Part shown: positions 14,655 through 23,738 of the stretch, in pieces
Numbering within the stretch: position 1 is the stretch's first letter
How the letters are laid out: every line of letters starts with the position of its first letter
NCBI GenBank assembly: GCA_005954745.1
Contig: CP040678.1
Coordinates: forward strand, 3,038,001-3,102,000
Direction of reading: 5' to 3'
Source: Halostella pelagica
Lineage (GTDB): Archaea; Halobacteriota; Halobacteria; Halobacteriales; Natronoarchaeaceae
DNA: 64,000 nucleotides
The notes under the pieces: model-generated
Database searches by the model: none
What the model was told of the DNA's origin: nothing
What the model saw: the letters and a program-made list of their open reading frames with translations, nothing else
Translations under genes and position numbers: made by a program

Positions 14655-17498
14655 ATGAGCGATAGTCGGGCCGCGCCCGATTCTGCGGCTTTCACCCGCC
14701 TTAGCGACGAGGTTCGGGCCGCCCTTTCAGAACGAGGATTTCACACGCCGACGGAACCCCAGAAGCGTGCGATCCCGCCGCTGGCAGCGGGCAACGACAC
14801 GCTGGTCGTCGCGCCCACCGGCACTGGCAAGACCGAGACGGCCATGCTTCCGGTGTTCGACGCGATCTCGCGGGCTGACCCGCGGTTCGGCATCTCCGCG
14901 CTGTACGTGACGCCACTGCGGGCGCTGAACCGGGACATGCGCGAGCGCCTGGACTGGTGGGGCGAGGAGTTAGGCATCGAGATCGACGTCAGGCACGGCG
15001 ACACGTCGGACTACCAGCGGGGAAAGCAAGCGGACGACCCGCCGGACGTACTCGTGACGACGCCGGAGACGCTGCAGGCGATGTTTACCGGGTCGAAGCT
15101 CCGGAAAGCGCTAGCTGACGTCGAACACGTCGTGATCGACGAGGTCCACGAACTCGCCGCGTCGAAACGGGGAGCGCAGTTGACCATCGGGATGGAACGC
15201 CTCCGCAATCTGGCCGGTCCGTTCCAGCGGATCGGCCTCTCCGCGACGGTCGGCGACCCGGCCGAAGTAGGCCGCTTTCTCACCGGCGGTCGCGGCTGTG
15301 CGATCCGGACGGTCGACGTCGGCAGCAAGGTCAGCGTCACGGTCCGAGAACCGACGGTCACGGAGGAAGACGAGGCCCTCGCCAGGGAGCTACTGACCGA
15401 CGAGGAGATAGCGAGTCACGTCCGGGCGATCCGCGACATCGTCGCGGAGAAGGAGTCGACACTTATCTTCGTCAACACGCGCCAGACGGCGGAGGCGCTC
15501 GGATCGCGGTTCAAGGAACTCGACCTGCCTATCGGCGTCCATCACGGGTCGCTGTCGAAAGACGCCCGCATCGACGTGGAAGACCGGTTCAAGGACGGTC
15601 GGCTCGACGCCCTCCTCTGTACCTCGTCGATGGAGCTGGGCATCGACGTGGGTCACATCGACCACGTGGTACAGTACGGCAGCCCCCGACAGGTCACGCG
15701 CCTGCTACAGCGCGTCGGCCGGGCCGGCCACCGGATGGACCAGCTATCCGAGGGCACCATCGTCACGACGCATCCGGACGACACCGTCGAGGCGATGGCC
15801 ATCGCCCGTCGAGCGAAAGCGGGGGAGGTCGAGGCGACGGCCATCCACGACGGCAGTTTAGACACCGTCGCGAACCAGATACCGGGAATGGTGATGGCCA
15901 GCGAGGACGGCGTGAGCGCGATGGAGGCTTACGAGACGGTGACCAGCGCCTACCCGTTCCGCGACCTCACAGAGTCGGAGTTCAAGGCGGTGCTTCGCGA
16001 GTTGAAGGGCAACCGCATCGTCTGGGTCGACGAGGAGACGGACCGGGTCGAGTCCTCAGGAAGCACCTGGCAGTACGTGTACGCCAACCTCTCGATGATC
16101 CCGGACGAGGAAACCTACACCGTCGAAGACGTGGCCAGCGGCCGCCAGATCGGCACGCTCGACGAGCGGTTCGTCGTCAACTTCGCCGAACCGGGCGAGG
16201 TGTTCATCCAGCGCGGCGAGATGTGGCGGATCACCGAGATAGACGACGAGGAGAGCGAGGTGACCGTCAGCCCCATCGAGGACCCCGCCGGCGAGGTGCC
16301 GTCGTGGGTCGGCCAGGAGATACCCGTTCCGCGCGGCGTGGCGAGCGAAGTCGGCGAGATGCGCGCCGTGGCGGAACCACAGTTCCGGGCGGGAGCTGAC
16401 GCCGACGGCGTGGCTCGCGAGTTCGCGAGCCGGTATCCGACGGACGAGCGAACCGCGGCGAGCGCGCTCGAACGGATCGAAACGCACGTCGAGGCGGACG
16501 CGCCGATGCCGACCGACGACCGCATCGTCGTCGAACACCAGGGCCGAACCGTCGTCGTCAACGCCGCGTTCGGACACAAGGTCAACGAGACGCTCGGTCG
16601 CGTACTCTCGTCGCTCGTCGGCCAGCGGACGGGGTCGTCTGTCGGCCTCGAAGTCGACCCGTACCGCATCGAACTCGACGTTCCGGGCGGCGTGACGGGA
16701 CCGGACATCGTCGAGGTGCTGGAGGAGACGGAGCCGGACCACGTGGCCACGATCATCGAGTTGAGCCTCAAACGCTCGGACGCGCTGAAGTTCAAGCTGT
16801 CGCAGGTGGCCGCGAAGTTCGGTACGCTGAAGCGCTGGCAGGGCTCGGGCGGGATCTCCGGCAACCGCCTGATCGCCGCACTCGAAGACACGCCCGTCTA
16901 CGACGAGGCGGTCCGCGAGGTGTTCCACGAGGAACTAGATGTCGACGGTGCCGGCGAGGTGCTCGAATCGGTCCGGACCGGCGACGTGGATGTCGTCTCG
17001 GTCGGCGGCCGAACCGCCGTCGGAACCGGCGGCCGGTCCAGCGGCCGGGAGCTTCTCTCTCCGGAAAACGCGGACGCGAGCGTCATCGACACCGTCCGTG
17101 AGCGCATTCAGGACGACCGCGTCATCCTGTTTTGCCTGCACTGTCAGGACTGGGAGCGACGGAAGCCGGTTCGCCGGGTCCGCGACCAGCCGGAGTGTCC
17201 CGAGTGCGGGTCGACCCGCATCGCCGCGCTGAACCCCTGGGCGGACGAGATTGTGAAAGCGATTCGCACCCCGGAGAAAGACGAGGAACAGGAGAAACAG
17301 ACCGAGCGCGCCTATCGCGCCGGGAGTCTCGTCCAGGCCCACGGGAAGCGAGCCGTGGTCGCGCTTGCGGCGCGGGGAGTCGGCCCCCACAACGCCGCCC
17401 GGATCATCAACAAACTCCGCGACGACGAGGACGCGTTCTACCGCGACATCCTCTCTCAAGAGCGACAGTACGCCCGGACGCAGTCGTTCTGGGACTGA
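14655..17498 (+). CDS. lhr: Lhr-type large DEAD/DEAH-box helicase
   Basis: 947 residues, within the normal range for archaeal Lhr. Motif I is APTGTGKT (53-60), motif Ia TPLRALNRD, motif II DEVH (162-165), motif III SAT (about 196-198) and motif VI QRVGRAGHR. After the two RecA domains come the winged-helix and Lhr-specific modules (about 400-800), then a Cys-rich zinc-binding segment (CLHC...CPEC) and a helical tail ending QERQYARTQSFWD. Lhr proteins are 3'-5' translocases that unwind DNA:RNA hybrids and branched DNA in repair. The zinc module at the C-terminus is common in haloarchaeal members. The gene stands alone. Confidence 0.93.
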   Translation: MSDSRAAPDSAAFTRLSDEVRAALSERGFHTPTEPQKRAIPPLAAGNDTLVVAPTGTGKTETAMLPVFDAISRADPRFGISALYVTPLRALNRDMRERLDWWGEELGIEIDVRHGDTSDYQRGKQADDPPDVLVTTPETLQAMFTGSKLRKALADVEHVVIDEVHELAASKRGAQLTIGMERLRNLAGPFQRIGLSATVGDPAEVGRFLTGGRGCAIRTVDVGSKVSVTVREPTVTEEDEALARELLTDEEIASHVRAIRDIVAEKESTLIFVNTRQTAEALGSRFKELDLPIGVHHGSLSKDARIDVEDRFKDGRLDALLCTSSMELGIDVGHIDHVVQYGSPRQVTRLLQRVGRAGHRMDQLSEGTIVTTHPDDTVEAMAIARRAKAGEVEATAIHDGSLDTVANQIPGMVMASEDGVSAMEAYETVTSAYPFRDLTESEFKAVLRELKGNRIVWVDEETDRVESSGSTWQYVYANLSMIPDEETYTVEDVASGRQIGTLDERFVVNFAEPGEVFIQRGEMWRITEIDDEESEVTVSPIEDPAGEVPSWVGQEIPVPRGVASEVGEMRAVAEPQFRAGADADGVAREFASRYPTDERTAASALERIETHVEADAPMPTDDRIVVEHQGRTVVVNAAFGHKVNETLGRVLSSLVGQRTGSSVGLEVDPYRIELDVPGGVTGPDIVEVLEETEPDHVATIIELSLKRSDALKFKLSQVAAKFGTLKRWQGSGGISGNRLIAALEDTPVYDEAVREVFHEELDVDGAGEVLESVRTGDVDVVSVGGRTAVGTGGRSSGRELLSPENADASVIDTVRERIQDDRVILFCLHCQDWERRKPVRRVRDQPECPECGSTRIAALNPWADEIVKAIRTPEKDEEQEKQTERAYRAGSLVQAHGKRAVVALAARGVGPHNAARIINKLRDDEDAFYRDILSQERQYARTQSFWD

Positions 17499-17593
17499 GC
17501 GAGAGCCGACACGGATCGCCCCTATCGGTGCGAGGTCTCGGGGAAACGGGCGATCCCAACGCTTATTTACAGGTTCTTCGACACGTGTATCAT

Positions 17594-18508
17594 ATGTCAC
17601 GAGCGGGTTCGGAAGACAGCGGCGTTCTGGGGGCGCTGCCGATACAGCGAGGCGCGTTTGCGGGCGTCGGCGCGTTTCTCGTCGGATACGCCCTGACGTA
17701 TCTGATCAAGTCCGGTGATATCGAGGGCAAGACGCCGGACGACGGCGTTATGACGTACGATTCCAACGGCGAGGAGGCCGATGTGGTGTTCTCGGAAGTG
17801 GAGGTCGACCCGCCCGAAGTCGCCGACGCAGTTAGCTGGCTGTACTACGAGATGCACAACGTCGAGCTCGACGGGACGATAGCGTACACGATTTCCCAGG
17901 ACGGCGATAGCAACACGCAGGAGTTCGACCTGCTGCTCGGCGTCGACGTCGAGACGTACATGATGGTTCTCCCGCCGGTGCTGCTCGCGGCGGCCGGCTA
18001 CTGGGTGGCGTCGTCGGTAGCCGTACGCGACGAGACCGAGGCGGCGAAAGCCGGCGCGACCGTCACAGCCGGCTACCTCGTTACGGCGACCCTCGGAGCA
18101 CTCGTCTTCGCCTACAACGACCTGAACACCCAGACCAGAGAGGGGTACGGCGGCGAGGTGGAACAGACCCTCGAAGTGGCGTACAGTGCGGACCTCCAGT
18201 CCGCGGTGATATTCGCCGGACTCGTCTATCCGCTCGCCTTCGGCGCGCTCGGCGGCTACATCGCGTACAGGCGGGCGGAGACGCCCGGACCGGCAGCGGG
18301 GCGGCAGACGCCCCCGCACAACCCGCAGCAGCCCCAACAGGGTCCGGCCGCCGGAAACCACAACAAAGACGCCGACGGCGGAAATCGAGCGGCGGGCCGT
18401 CAGGCCAACCAGCGGAGTACCCGACAGAGACCCGCCCACCGACAGCAGTCGAACCAGGCCCAGGGCGGACAGTCGGGGCGGTCCGGCGACGACTCGGGCC
18501 GTCCGTAA
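17594..18508 (+). CDS. Haloarchaeal membrane protein with disordered Gln-rich tail
   Basis: 304 residues from the ATG at 17594 (MSRAGSEDSGVLGALPIQRG). Hydrophobic segments lie at about 18-36, 116-136, 150-172 and 200-220. The first and second are separated by an acidic extracytoplasmic-looking domain. The last 85 residues are low complexity and hydrophilic, rich in Gln, Gly, Asn and Arg. The frame is open further upstream to 17132, but that overlaps lhr and is arginine-rich shadow. It resembles a conserved haloarchaeal membrane family of unknown function (DUF7978-like); the role is unknown. Confidence 0.75.
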   Translation: MSRAGSEDSGVLGALPIQRGAFAGVGAFLVGYALTYLIKSGDIEGKTPDDGVMTYDSNGEEADVVFSEVEVDPPEVADAVSWLYYEMHNVELDGTIAYTISQDGDSNTQEFDLLLGVDVETYMMVLPPVLLAAAGYWVASSVAVRDETEAAKAGATVTAGYLVTATLGALVFAYNDLNTQTREGYGGEVEQTLEVAYSADLQSAVIFAGLVYPLAFGALGGYIAYRRAETPGPAAGRQTPPHNPQQPQQGPAAGNHNKDADGGNRAAGRQANQRSTRQRPAHRQQSNQAQGGQSGRSGDDSGRP

Positions 18509-18540
18509 CGCACATACTCTTTCGCACCGCCTCTTTTCGT

Positions 18541-19188
18541 ATGAACCTCGCTCCGGGCGGGTGGCGCTACGCGATACCCCCGGCGCTCGCCGCTTTACCG
18601 GCACTCATCTTTAGTTTTGGCCTGAGCGCCGCCCTGGTCGCTCTGGCCGTCGGCGTCGTCGCCTTCTTCCGCGACCCGGAGCGGACGCCGCCGCCGGCCG
18701 GCGTCGTCTCGCCCGCGGACGGAAAAGTCTCGGTGATCCGCGAGGAGGGCGACCGCGTCAGAGTCGGCGTGTTCATGAACGTCTGGGACGTCCACGTCAA
18801 CCGCTCGCCGGTCAGGGGGACGGTCACCGGCGTCGAACACAGTCCCGGCGCGCACCGCCCCGCGTTCTCCAAGGAGTCGGACCGGAACGAGAAGGTCCAC
18901 ATCCGCTTCGATGACGCGGAGGTAACGCTCATCGCGGGGGCGTTCGCCCGCCGTATCCACCCCTACGTGGAGGCCGGCGACGAACTGACCCGCGGCGACC
19001 GCATCGGACACATCGCCTTCGGCAGTCGCGCTGACGTACTGTTGCCGCCCGACATCGACCGCGCCGACCTCACCGTAGAGAGCGGCGAGAAGGTGACCGC
19101 CGGCGAGAGCGTCATCGCCTACACGGACGACGAGACGCCCCTCGCCGGTAGCATCGAAGAGTTCGGCGAGGAGAGCGGATCGGCGTGA
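18541..19188 (+). CDS. asd: Archaeal phosphatidylserine decarboxylase
   Basis: 215 residues, the short archaeal/type II form. One or two N-terminal membrane segments (about 10-43) are followed by the catalytic domain: VVSPADGKVS, FMNVWDVHVNRSP, and IAFGSRADVLLP, where Gly161-Ser162 is the self-cleavage site that yields the pyruvoyl group. It converts archaetidylserine to archaetidylethanolamine at the membrane. The next gene begins in the stop codon (GTGA overlap), so the two are probably translated together. Confidence 0.92.
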   Translation: MNLAPGGWRYAIPPALAALPALIFSFGLSAALVALAVGVVAFFRDPERTPPPAGVVSPADGKVSVIREEGDRVRVGVFMNVWDVHVNRSPVRGTVTGVEHSPGAHRPAFSKESDRNEKVHIRFDDAEVTLIAGAFARRIHPYVEAGDELTRGDRIGHIAFGSRADVLLPPDIDRADLTVESGEKVTAGESVIAYTDDETPLAGSIEEFGEESGSA

Positions 19189-20360
19189 CGGGGGAGGAGA
19201 CGCCGCCGCCGAGAGAGAACGGGGCGGCGGAGAACGGGGCGGCTGACCCGGCGACTGAGAAGGGGGCGGCTGACTCAACGGCTGACGCGGTGACAGACCC
19301 GGTAGAGGATGTGGCGACAGACCCGGCGACGGACGACGACGGGTCGGTCCGCGCCAGCGCCGGGGACGTCGAAGTCACCCGAAGGCGGGCCCTCGGACTC
19401 GCCGGCGGCGCGGCGGCCCTCGGCGCGGGCAAAGCCGTAGACAACGTGCTGATCGGGTACGGCGTGGTCGTCGGCGAAAACCTCACGACCCAGAACCTGT
19501 CCGCCGTCGCCGACGAGCGACTCGACCCCTCGCTGGCCGAATCCCCGCTTCCGGACGGCCACCGGGCCGCGGTTAGAGGGGACGCGCTCGCCGTCGTCGA
19601 CGCCGACGACGAGGCAGTCGCGACGGTGTCGCTTCCGGGCGACCCCGACGAGGGGGCCGCAGTGGACGAGCGACTGGGCTTTGGGGGCGGACCCGTCGAG
19701 GAACTGGTTCGGGACCTCTCCGCTCTCCGACGCGGGGAGTACGAGTACGCGTTCTCGACGCGTGAGCCCTTTTTCGAGCGGGTCGACGACGCCGAGTCCC
19801 GCGCGGTCACGACGGGCGCACTTCGCGGCCCGTACTACGCGGGCGCCGACCCCGAAACGGTCGAATCGTTCGCGGACGCCGACCCGTCTCGCCCGCGAGC
19901 CGTTCTCGACGGTCTCGTCGACGGGTTCCGCGAGTACTCCTCGTACGACGTTCCGAGATATCTCGCCGGGTCGGTCGAAGACAACGTCCTCTTCGGGACC
20001 GTAGACCTCAGGCAACATTTCCGGACCGAGGCCGATTTCGATGCGATCCGGGCGGACGACGGCACGGGGATGTTCTGCTGGGAGTTCGTCAACCGGTCGC
20101 TCGAAGCGCTCCACGCCGTCCCCGCACGGCGTCAGCGCCGCCCCGTCGTCGGCCTGAAAGTCGTCGACGACCGCCACAAGCACGTCTACACCGGCGTCGC
20201 GAGCGTCGTCAGGGAGTCTGGGGATCTGGTGATCCCGGCGACGTTCGTCGACTATACGCACTCGACGCTGTACGACGATTTCTCGCTGACCGGCCTCCTC
20301 GGAGAGGGCGTGGAGGCGTACAACGAGCGACACCGCGCGACGGACATCTACTGGCCGTGA
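19185..20360 (+). CDS. Unrecognised protein coupled to phosphatidylserine decarboxylase, internal Tat-like motif
   Basis: 391 residues from a GTG at 19185 that overlaps the preceding stop by four bases. The first 60 residues are Ala/Asp/Glu-rich and low complexity. Then comes TRRRALGLAGGAAALGAG, a twin-arginine plus hydrophobic stretch that looks like a Tat signal or membrane anchor set unusually far in. The rest is a soluble domain with HRTEADFDAIRADD-type acidic loops and MFCWEFVNRSLEAL; no known catalytic motif stands out. The coupling suggests a link to phospholipid metabolism, but that is inference. A downstream start nearer the RRR motif is possible. Confidence 0.65.
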   Translation: MTGEETPPPRENGAAENGAADPATEKGAADSTADAVTDPVEDVATDPATDDDGSVRASAGDVEVTRRRALGLAGGAAALGAGKAVDNVLIGYGVVVGENLTTQNLSAVADERLDPSLAESPLPDGHRAAVRGDALAVVDADDEAVATVSLPGDPDEGAAVDERLGFGGGPVEELVRDLSALRRGEYEYAFSTREPFFERVDDAESRAVTTGALRGPYYAGADPETVESFADADPSRPRAVLDGLVDGFREYSSYDVPRYLAGSVEDNVLFGTVDLRQHFRTEADFDAIRADDGTGMFCWEFVNRSLEALHAVPARRQRRPVVGLKVVDDRHKHVYTGVASVVRESGDLVIPATFVDYTHSTLYDDFSLTGLLGEGVEAYNERHRATDIYWP

Positions 20361-20415
20361 CCGCGTCGCCGCGGTCCCGTAGTCTGAACCCATCCGAGAC
20401 CGGCCCCGGAACGTG

Positions 20416-22551
20416 CTACTGTACGCCTGTACTCGGTTCGACCGTCTCGCGCGCCTCGTCGAAGTGCTCGGCCGTGATGACGACCTCCTCGGCGCGCTCG
20501 TTTGCCGCTTCGGGGCCGAGATCGTCCGCAAGTTCGCGGATGGCCCGCATCGAGGCGTCGCGCGCGACGGCTTCGATGTCCGCACCGGTGTAGCCCGCCA
20601 GTTCGTCCGCCAGCGCGTCTAAGTCCACGTCGTCGCCCAGGGGTTTGCCGTGCGTGTGAACCGCCAGGATCTTCCGGCGGGCCTCGGCGTCCGGTTCCGG
20701 TATCTCGACGTGCGTGTCGATCCGACCGGGGCGAAGGATCGCGGGGTCGATAGCTTCCATGCGGTTCGTCGCCGCGAGGACGACGACGTTCGGGTTCTCC
20801 GCGAGGCCGTCGAGTTCCGTCAAGAGTTGCGAGACGACGCGTTCGGTCACCTCGTGGCCCTCGCCCCGTCGCGCGGTCACGGCGTCTATCTCGTCGAAGA
20901 AGACGATGCTCGGCGCGGACTGGCGCGCGCGGTCGAACACCTCGCGGACGGCCTTCTCGCTCTCGCCGACGTACTTGTCGATTATCTCCGGGCCGTTTAC
21001 GTGCACGAAGTTCACGTCGGTCTCTCCCGCCAGCGCCCGAGCGAGCAACGTCTTGCCGGTGCCGGGCGGGCCGTACAGCAGGACGCCGGAGGGCGGATCC
21101 GTGTTTGTCACGTCGAACAGTCGGTCGTAGGAGAGCGGCCACTCGACGGCCTCGGTGAGGGTGTCTTTCGCGTTCTGGAGGCCGCCGACGTCGTCGAAGG
21201 AGGTCTCCGGCGTCTCCGCGACGTACTCCCGCATTGCGGACGGTTCGACCGCCGCGAGCGCGGCGTCGAAGTCGCGTTTCGTCACTTTCGGGTCCTCGTC
21301 GTCCGCCGCCTCGCGGAACCGCGGCAGGGCGTGCATCGCCGCCTCCGTCGTCAGCGCGTGCAGGTCAGCGCCGACGAACCCGTGCGTGCGGGCGGCGATC
21401 CGGTCGACGGACACGTCGTCGGCGAGGGGCATCCCGCGGGTCTGTACTTCGAGGATCTCGCGACGACCGGCCTCGTCCGGCACGCCGATCTCGATCTCGC
21501 GGTCGAAGCGCCCGCCGCGACGGAGCGCCGGGTCGATAGCGTCGACGCGGTTCGTCGCGCCGATCACCACCACGTCTTCGTGCGTATCCAGACCGTCCAT
21601 CAGGGAAAGCAGTTGCGCGACGACGCGGTTCTCGGCACCGTCGCTTTCCTCCCGCGTCCCGGCGATGGAGTCTATCTCGTCGAAGAAGACGACGGCGGGC
21701 GCGTTCTCGGCCGCTTCGTCGAAAGCGTCGCGCAGTCGCTCCTCGCTCTCTCCCTTGTACTTCGACATGATCTCCGGGCCGTGGACGGTGACGAACTCCG
21801 CGTCAACCTCGTTAGAGACGGCCTCGGCGATGAGCGTCTTGCCGGTCCCCGGCGGACCGTACAACAGAACGCCCTTGGGCGGGTCCACGCCGAGTTGGTG
21901 GAACAGGCCGGGCTCCGACAGCGGTATCTCGATCATCTCTCGAACCTGTTCGAGTTCCTCGTCCAGCCCGCCGATGTCCTCGTACGAGACGACGGCGTCG
22001 TCGACGCTCCCCTGGTCGGAGGCGTCGGTCCGGTCCGGTTCGTACGGGTCCGGTGCGACGAGCACCATCGTGTTCGACGAGATGCGAACGGGGCCGTCCG
22101 GGTCCGTCGCGACGACCCGGAACGGCGGGTCGGCGACGCGTTCGAGGCGGATCTGTTCGCCCTCGCTGACGGGGCGGTCGTGGAGGTCGCGGGTTACCGC
22201 TCGCTCGACGACGGTCGCGTCGACGTTCGCGAGCGACGGCGGCGGTGCGACCGTCACCGACTGCGCGTCCTCGACGTCTTGCTTGGCGACGGTGACGGTG
22301 TCGCCTATCTGGACCCCCGCGTTCGTCCGCGTGTCCGCGTCGACGAGAATAGCGTCCGGCGGGACATCGCCGTCCGCGGGCCACACCTTGGTGACGGTCG
22401 TTCGGTCGCCGCTGACGACGACGGTGTCGCCGGACAGGACGCCGAGGTTTCGACGCGCGGCTTCCGGAATGCGCGCGACGCCGCGGCCCGCGTCGCGCTT
22501 CTCGGCACCGCGTACCGTGAGTTCGACGGCAGCGGGTCCCTTCGAGCTCAT
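20416..22551 (-). CDS. cdc48: Cdc48/VCP-family AAA+ ATPase
   Basis: 711 residues from the ATG at 22549-22551 (MSSKGPAAVEL). The Cdc48 N-domain (double-psi barrel plus CDC48_2) spans about 1-170. D1 carries GPPGTGKT, FFDEIDSI and the GATNRVDAIDPAL sensor; D2 carries a second GPPGTGKT, FFDEIDAV and AATNRMEAIDPAILRPGR. These hexameric ATPases unfold substrates, probably for the proteasome. Haloarchaea encode several paralogues; the paralogue cannot be named here. The C-terminus (EPSTGVQ) lacks an HbYX proteasome-docking motif. An ATG at 22579-22581 could add ten residues. Confidence 0.94.
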   Translation of the reverse strand: MSSKGPAAVELTVRGAEKRDAGRGVARIPEAARRNLGVLSGDTVVVSGDRTTVTKVWPADGDVPPDAILVDADTRTNAGVQIGDTVTVAKQDVEDAQSVTVAPPPSLANVDATVVERAVTRDLHDRPVSEGEQIRLERVADPPFRVVATDPDGPVRISSNTMVLVAPDPYEPDRTDASDQGSVDDAVVSYEDIGGLDEELEQVREMIEIPLSEPGLFHQLGVDPPKGVLLYGPPGTGKTLIAEAVSNEVDAEFVTVHGPEIMSKYKGESEERLRDAFDEAAENAPAVVFFDEIDSIAGTREESDGAENRVVAQLLSLMDGLDTHEDVVVIGATNRVDAIDPALRRGGRFDREIEIGVPDEAGRREILEVQTRGMPLADDVSVDRIAARTHGFVGADLHALTTEAAMHALPRFREAADDEDPKVTKRDFDAALAAVEPSAMREYVAETPETSFDDVGGLQNAKDTLTEAVEWPLSYDRLFDVTNTDPPSGVLLYGPPGTGKTLLARALAGETDVNFVHVNGPEIIDKYVGESEKAVREVFDRARQSAPSIVFFDEIDAVTARRGEGHEVTERVVSQLLTELDGLAENPNVVVLAATNRMEAIDPAILRPGRIDTHVEIPEPDAEARRKILAVHTHGKPLGDDVDLDALADELAGYTGADIEAVARDASMRAIRELADDLGPEAANERAEEVVITAEHFDEARETVEPSTGVQ

Positions 22552-22674
22552 GCGACTCGATAGCGGACCGACAGCCTTCATTGTAGCGTTTGCCGCTGTG
22601 TGCAGGCCGGCCGCGGGCGTGGCTCGCTCTCGACCGGAGAAACGCATATGTCGCCGGCCGTTCCACGGTAACAC

Positions 22675-22809
22675 ATGGTCGTACAAACGGAACGTGACGA
22701 CGTGACCTGGTTCGAGTGCGAGGGGTGCGGCTTGCTGTTCGATGACCAGAACGACGCTCGCCAGCACGAGGAGAACTGCGACGCCGAGGAACCGTCGTAC
22801 ATCCAGTGA
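22675..22809 (+). CDS. 44-residue zinc-finger-like small protein
   Basis: ATG at 22675, stop TGA at 22807-22809. The peptide contains WFECEGCGLLFDDQNDARQHEENC, a C-x2-C...H-x3-C pattern that fits a single C2HC/C2H2-type finger. Haloarchaea have many such micro zinc-finger proteins. It is divergent from cdc48. Role unknown; nucleic-acid or protein binding is the usual guess for the fold. Confidence 0.7.
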   Translation: MVVQTERDDVTWFECEGCGLLFDDQNDARQHEENCDAEEPSYIQ

Positions 22810-22876
22810 GCGGAGGTTCAGACAGACTCGTCGGAAGCGTAGCGAACTACAGGCAGTCGCACGCGCCCGGACCGGC

Positions 22877-23119
22877 TCATAGCCGCTCGCGGTGGTCGGC
22901 GGCGAGTTCCTCGGCGCGCTCGTTCGTGTTCGTTTCTGTCCACCTGACGTTCGTTCCCGACCCGTAGGAAAGCGCCGTCTTCAGTTCGTCCCGCAGGACG
23001 CCCGCGCCGACTTCGACCACGTTGCCGTCGTCGTCGCCCAGTTCGTACACGCCGTAGCGCTCCGGCGCGTTCCCGACCGTCCGGCGGTTCAGCGTCCGCC
23101 ACTGCTTTGCGAGAGGCAT
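22877..23119 (-). CDS. Small conserved-type hypothetical protein
   Basis: 80 residues (MPLAKQWRTLNRRTVGNAPERYGVYELGDDDGNVVEVGAG...). The segment GVYELGDDDGNVVEVGAGVLRDEL loosely recalls the GIY-YIG core, where a G-[IV]-Y start is followed by a strand and a helix, but the second YIG element and catalytic Arg/Glu are not clear. I therefore call it hypothetical. It is in the same direction as the DUF5796-like gene, 78 bases downstream of it. Confidence 0.6.
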   Translation of the reverse strand: MPLAKQWRTLNRRTVGNAPERYGVYELGDDDGNVVEVGAGVLRDELKTALSYGSGTNVRWTETNTNERAEELAADHRERL

Positions 23120-23197
23120 CTACTCCGTCTCTGACGGCCGTACCGCGGGAAAAGATTTCGGCGCTCGGCGACGAACGCCGTTCGTCGGCTCCGACCG

Positions 23198-23611
23198 TCA
23201 GGCAATCTCGTACGAGTGCTCGCTCAGTTCGTCCTCGGCGAAGACGAACACCCGTCCGCGGGCGACCTCCGGGTCGGCCTCGATGATGATAGAGTGGCCG
23301 TCCATTCTGGCGACGACGCCGGGGAACAGTTCCTCCTCGTCCTCGACGAAGATCCGGCCGACGCCGGTCGTTTCGAGGATGTCGTCGTGGGTGTTCCGGT
23401 CGTTGACGTACATCATGACTCCCTCCGTTTCGCTCGGGTCCGTCACGAGCACCTGCACCTGTTTGCCGGGCGGCGTTCGAACCGACTCCTCGACTTTCTC
23501 CGGGACGCCGTGGTAGAGAACCTCCCTGCCGTCGATATATTCGACGTAGACGCCTTCCTCCGCGAGTTCGACGCCGAGTGTCGACGGCGAGACGTTGTTG
23601 CGGGCGCTCAT
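23198..23611 (-). CDS. DUF5796-like haloarchaeal protein
   Basis: 137 residues from the ATG at 23609-23611 (MSARNNVSPSTLGVEL). It is a beta-rich, acidic protein (GVYVEYIDGREVLYHGVPEKVEESVRTPPGKQVQVLVTDP) without signal or membrane segments. The composition and pattern match a conserved haloarchaeal family annotated DUF5796. The function is unknown. An in-frame ATG nine codons earlier is less likely given the conserved start. It is divergent from the shikimate kinase gene, with 127 bases between starts. Confidence 0.7.
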   Translation of the reverse strand: MSARNNVSPSTLGVELAEEGVYVEYIDGREVLYHGVPEKVEESVRTPPGKQVQVLVTDPSETEGVMMYVNDRNTHDDILETTGVGRIFVEDEEELFPGVVARMDGHSIIIEADPEVARGRVFVFAEDELSEHSYEIA

Positions 23612-23738
23612 ACACGTCCCTTCCCGCGGCACGCTCAAAAGCGACCCGTTCTCGCGCAGGCGGTCGCGGGGGCAGAGACGACCCGGCTATATCCGCGGGG
23701 ACCGCCAGCGGTAAGTGCGTGATCTGATTTCCTTGGGT

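Noticed and set aside
20650-22563. Long plus-strand frame opposite cdc48
   Set aside because: High-GC haloarchaeal DNA often leaves antisense frames open; the sequence is Arg/Val/Asp shadow of the AAA+ domains.
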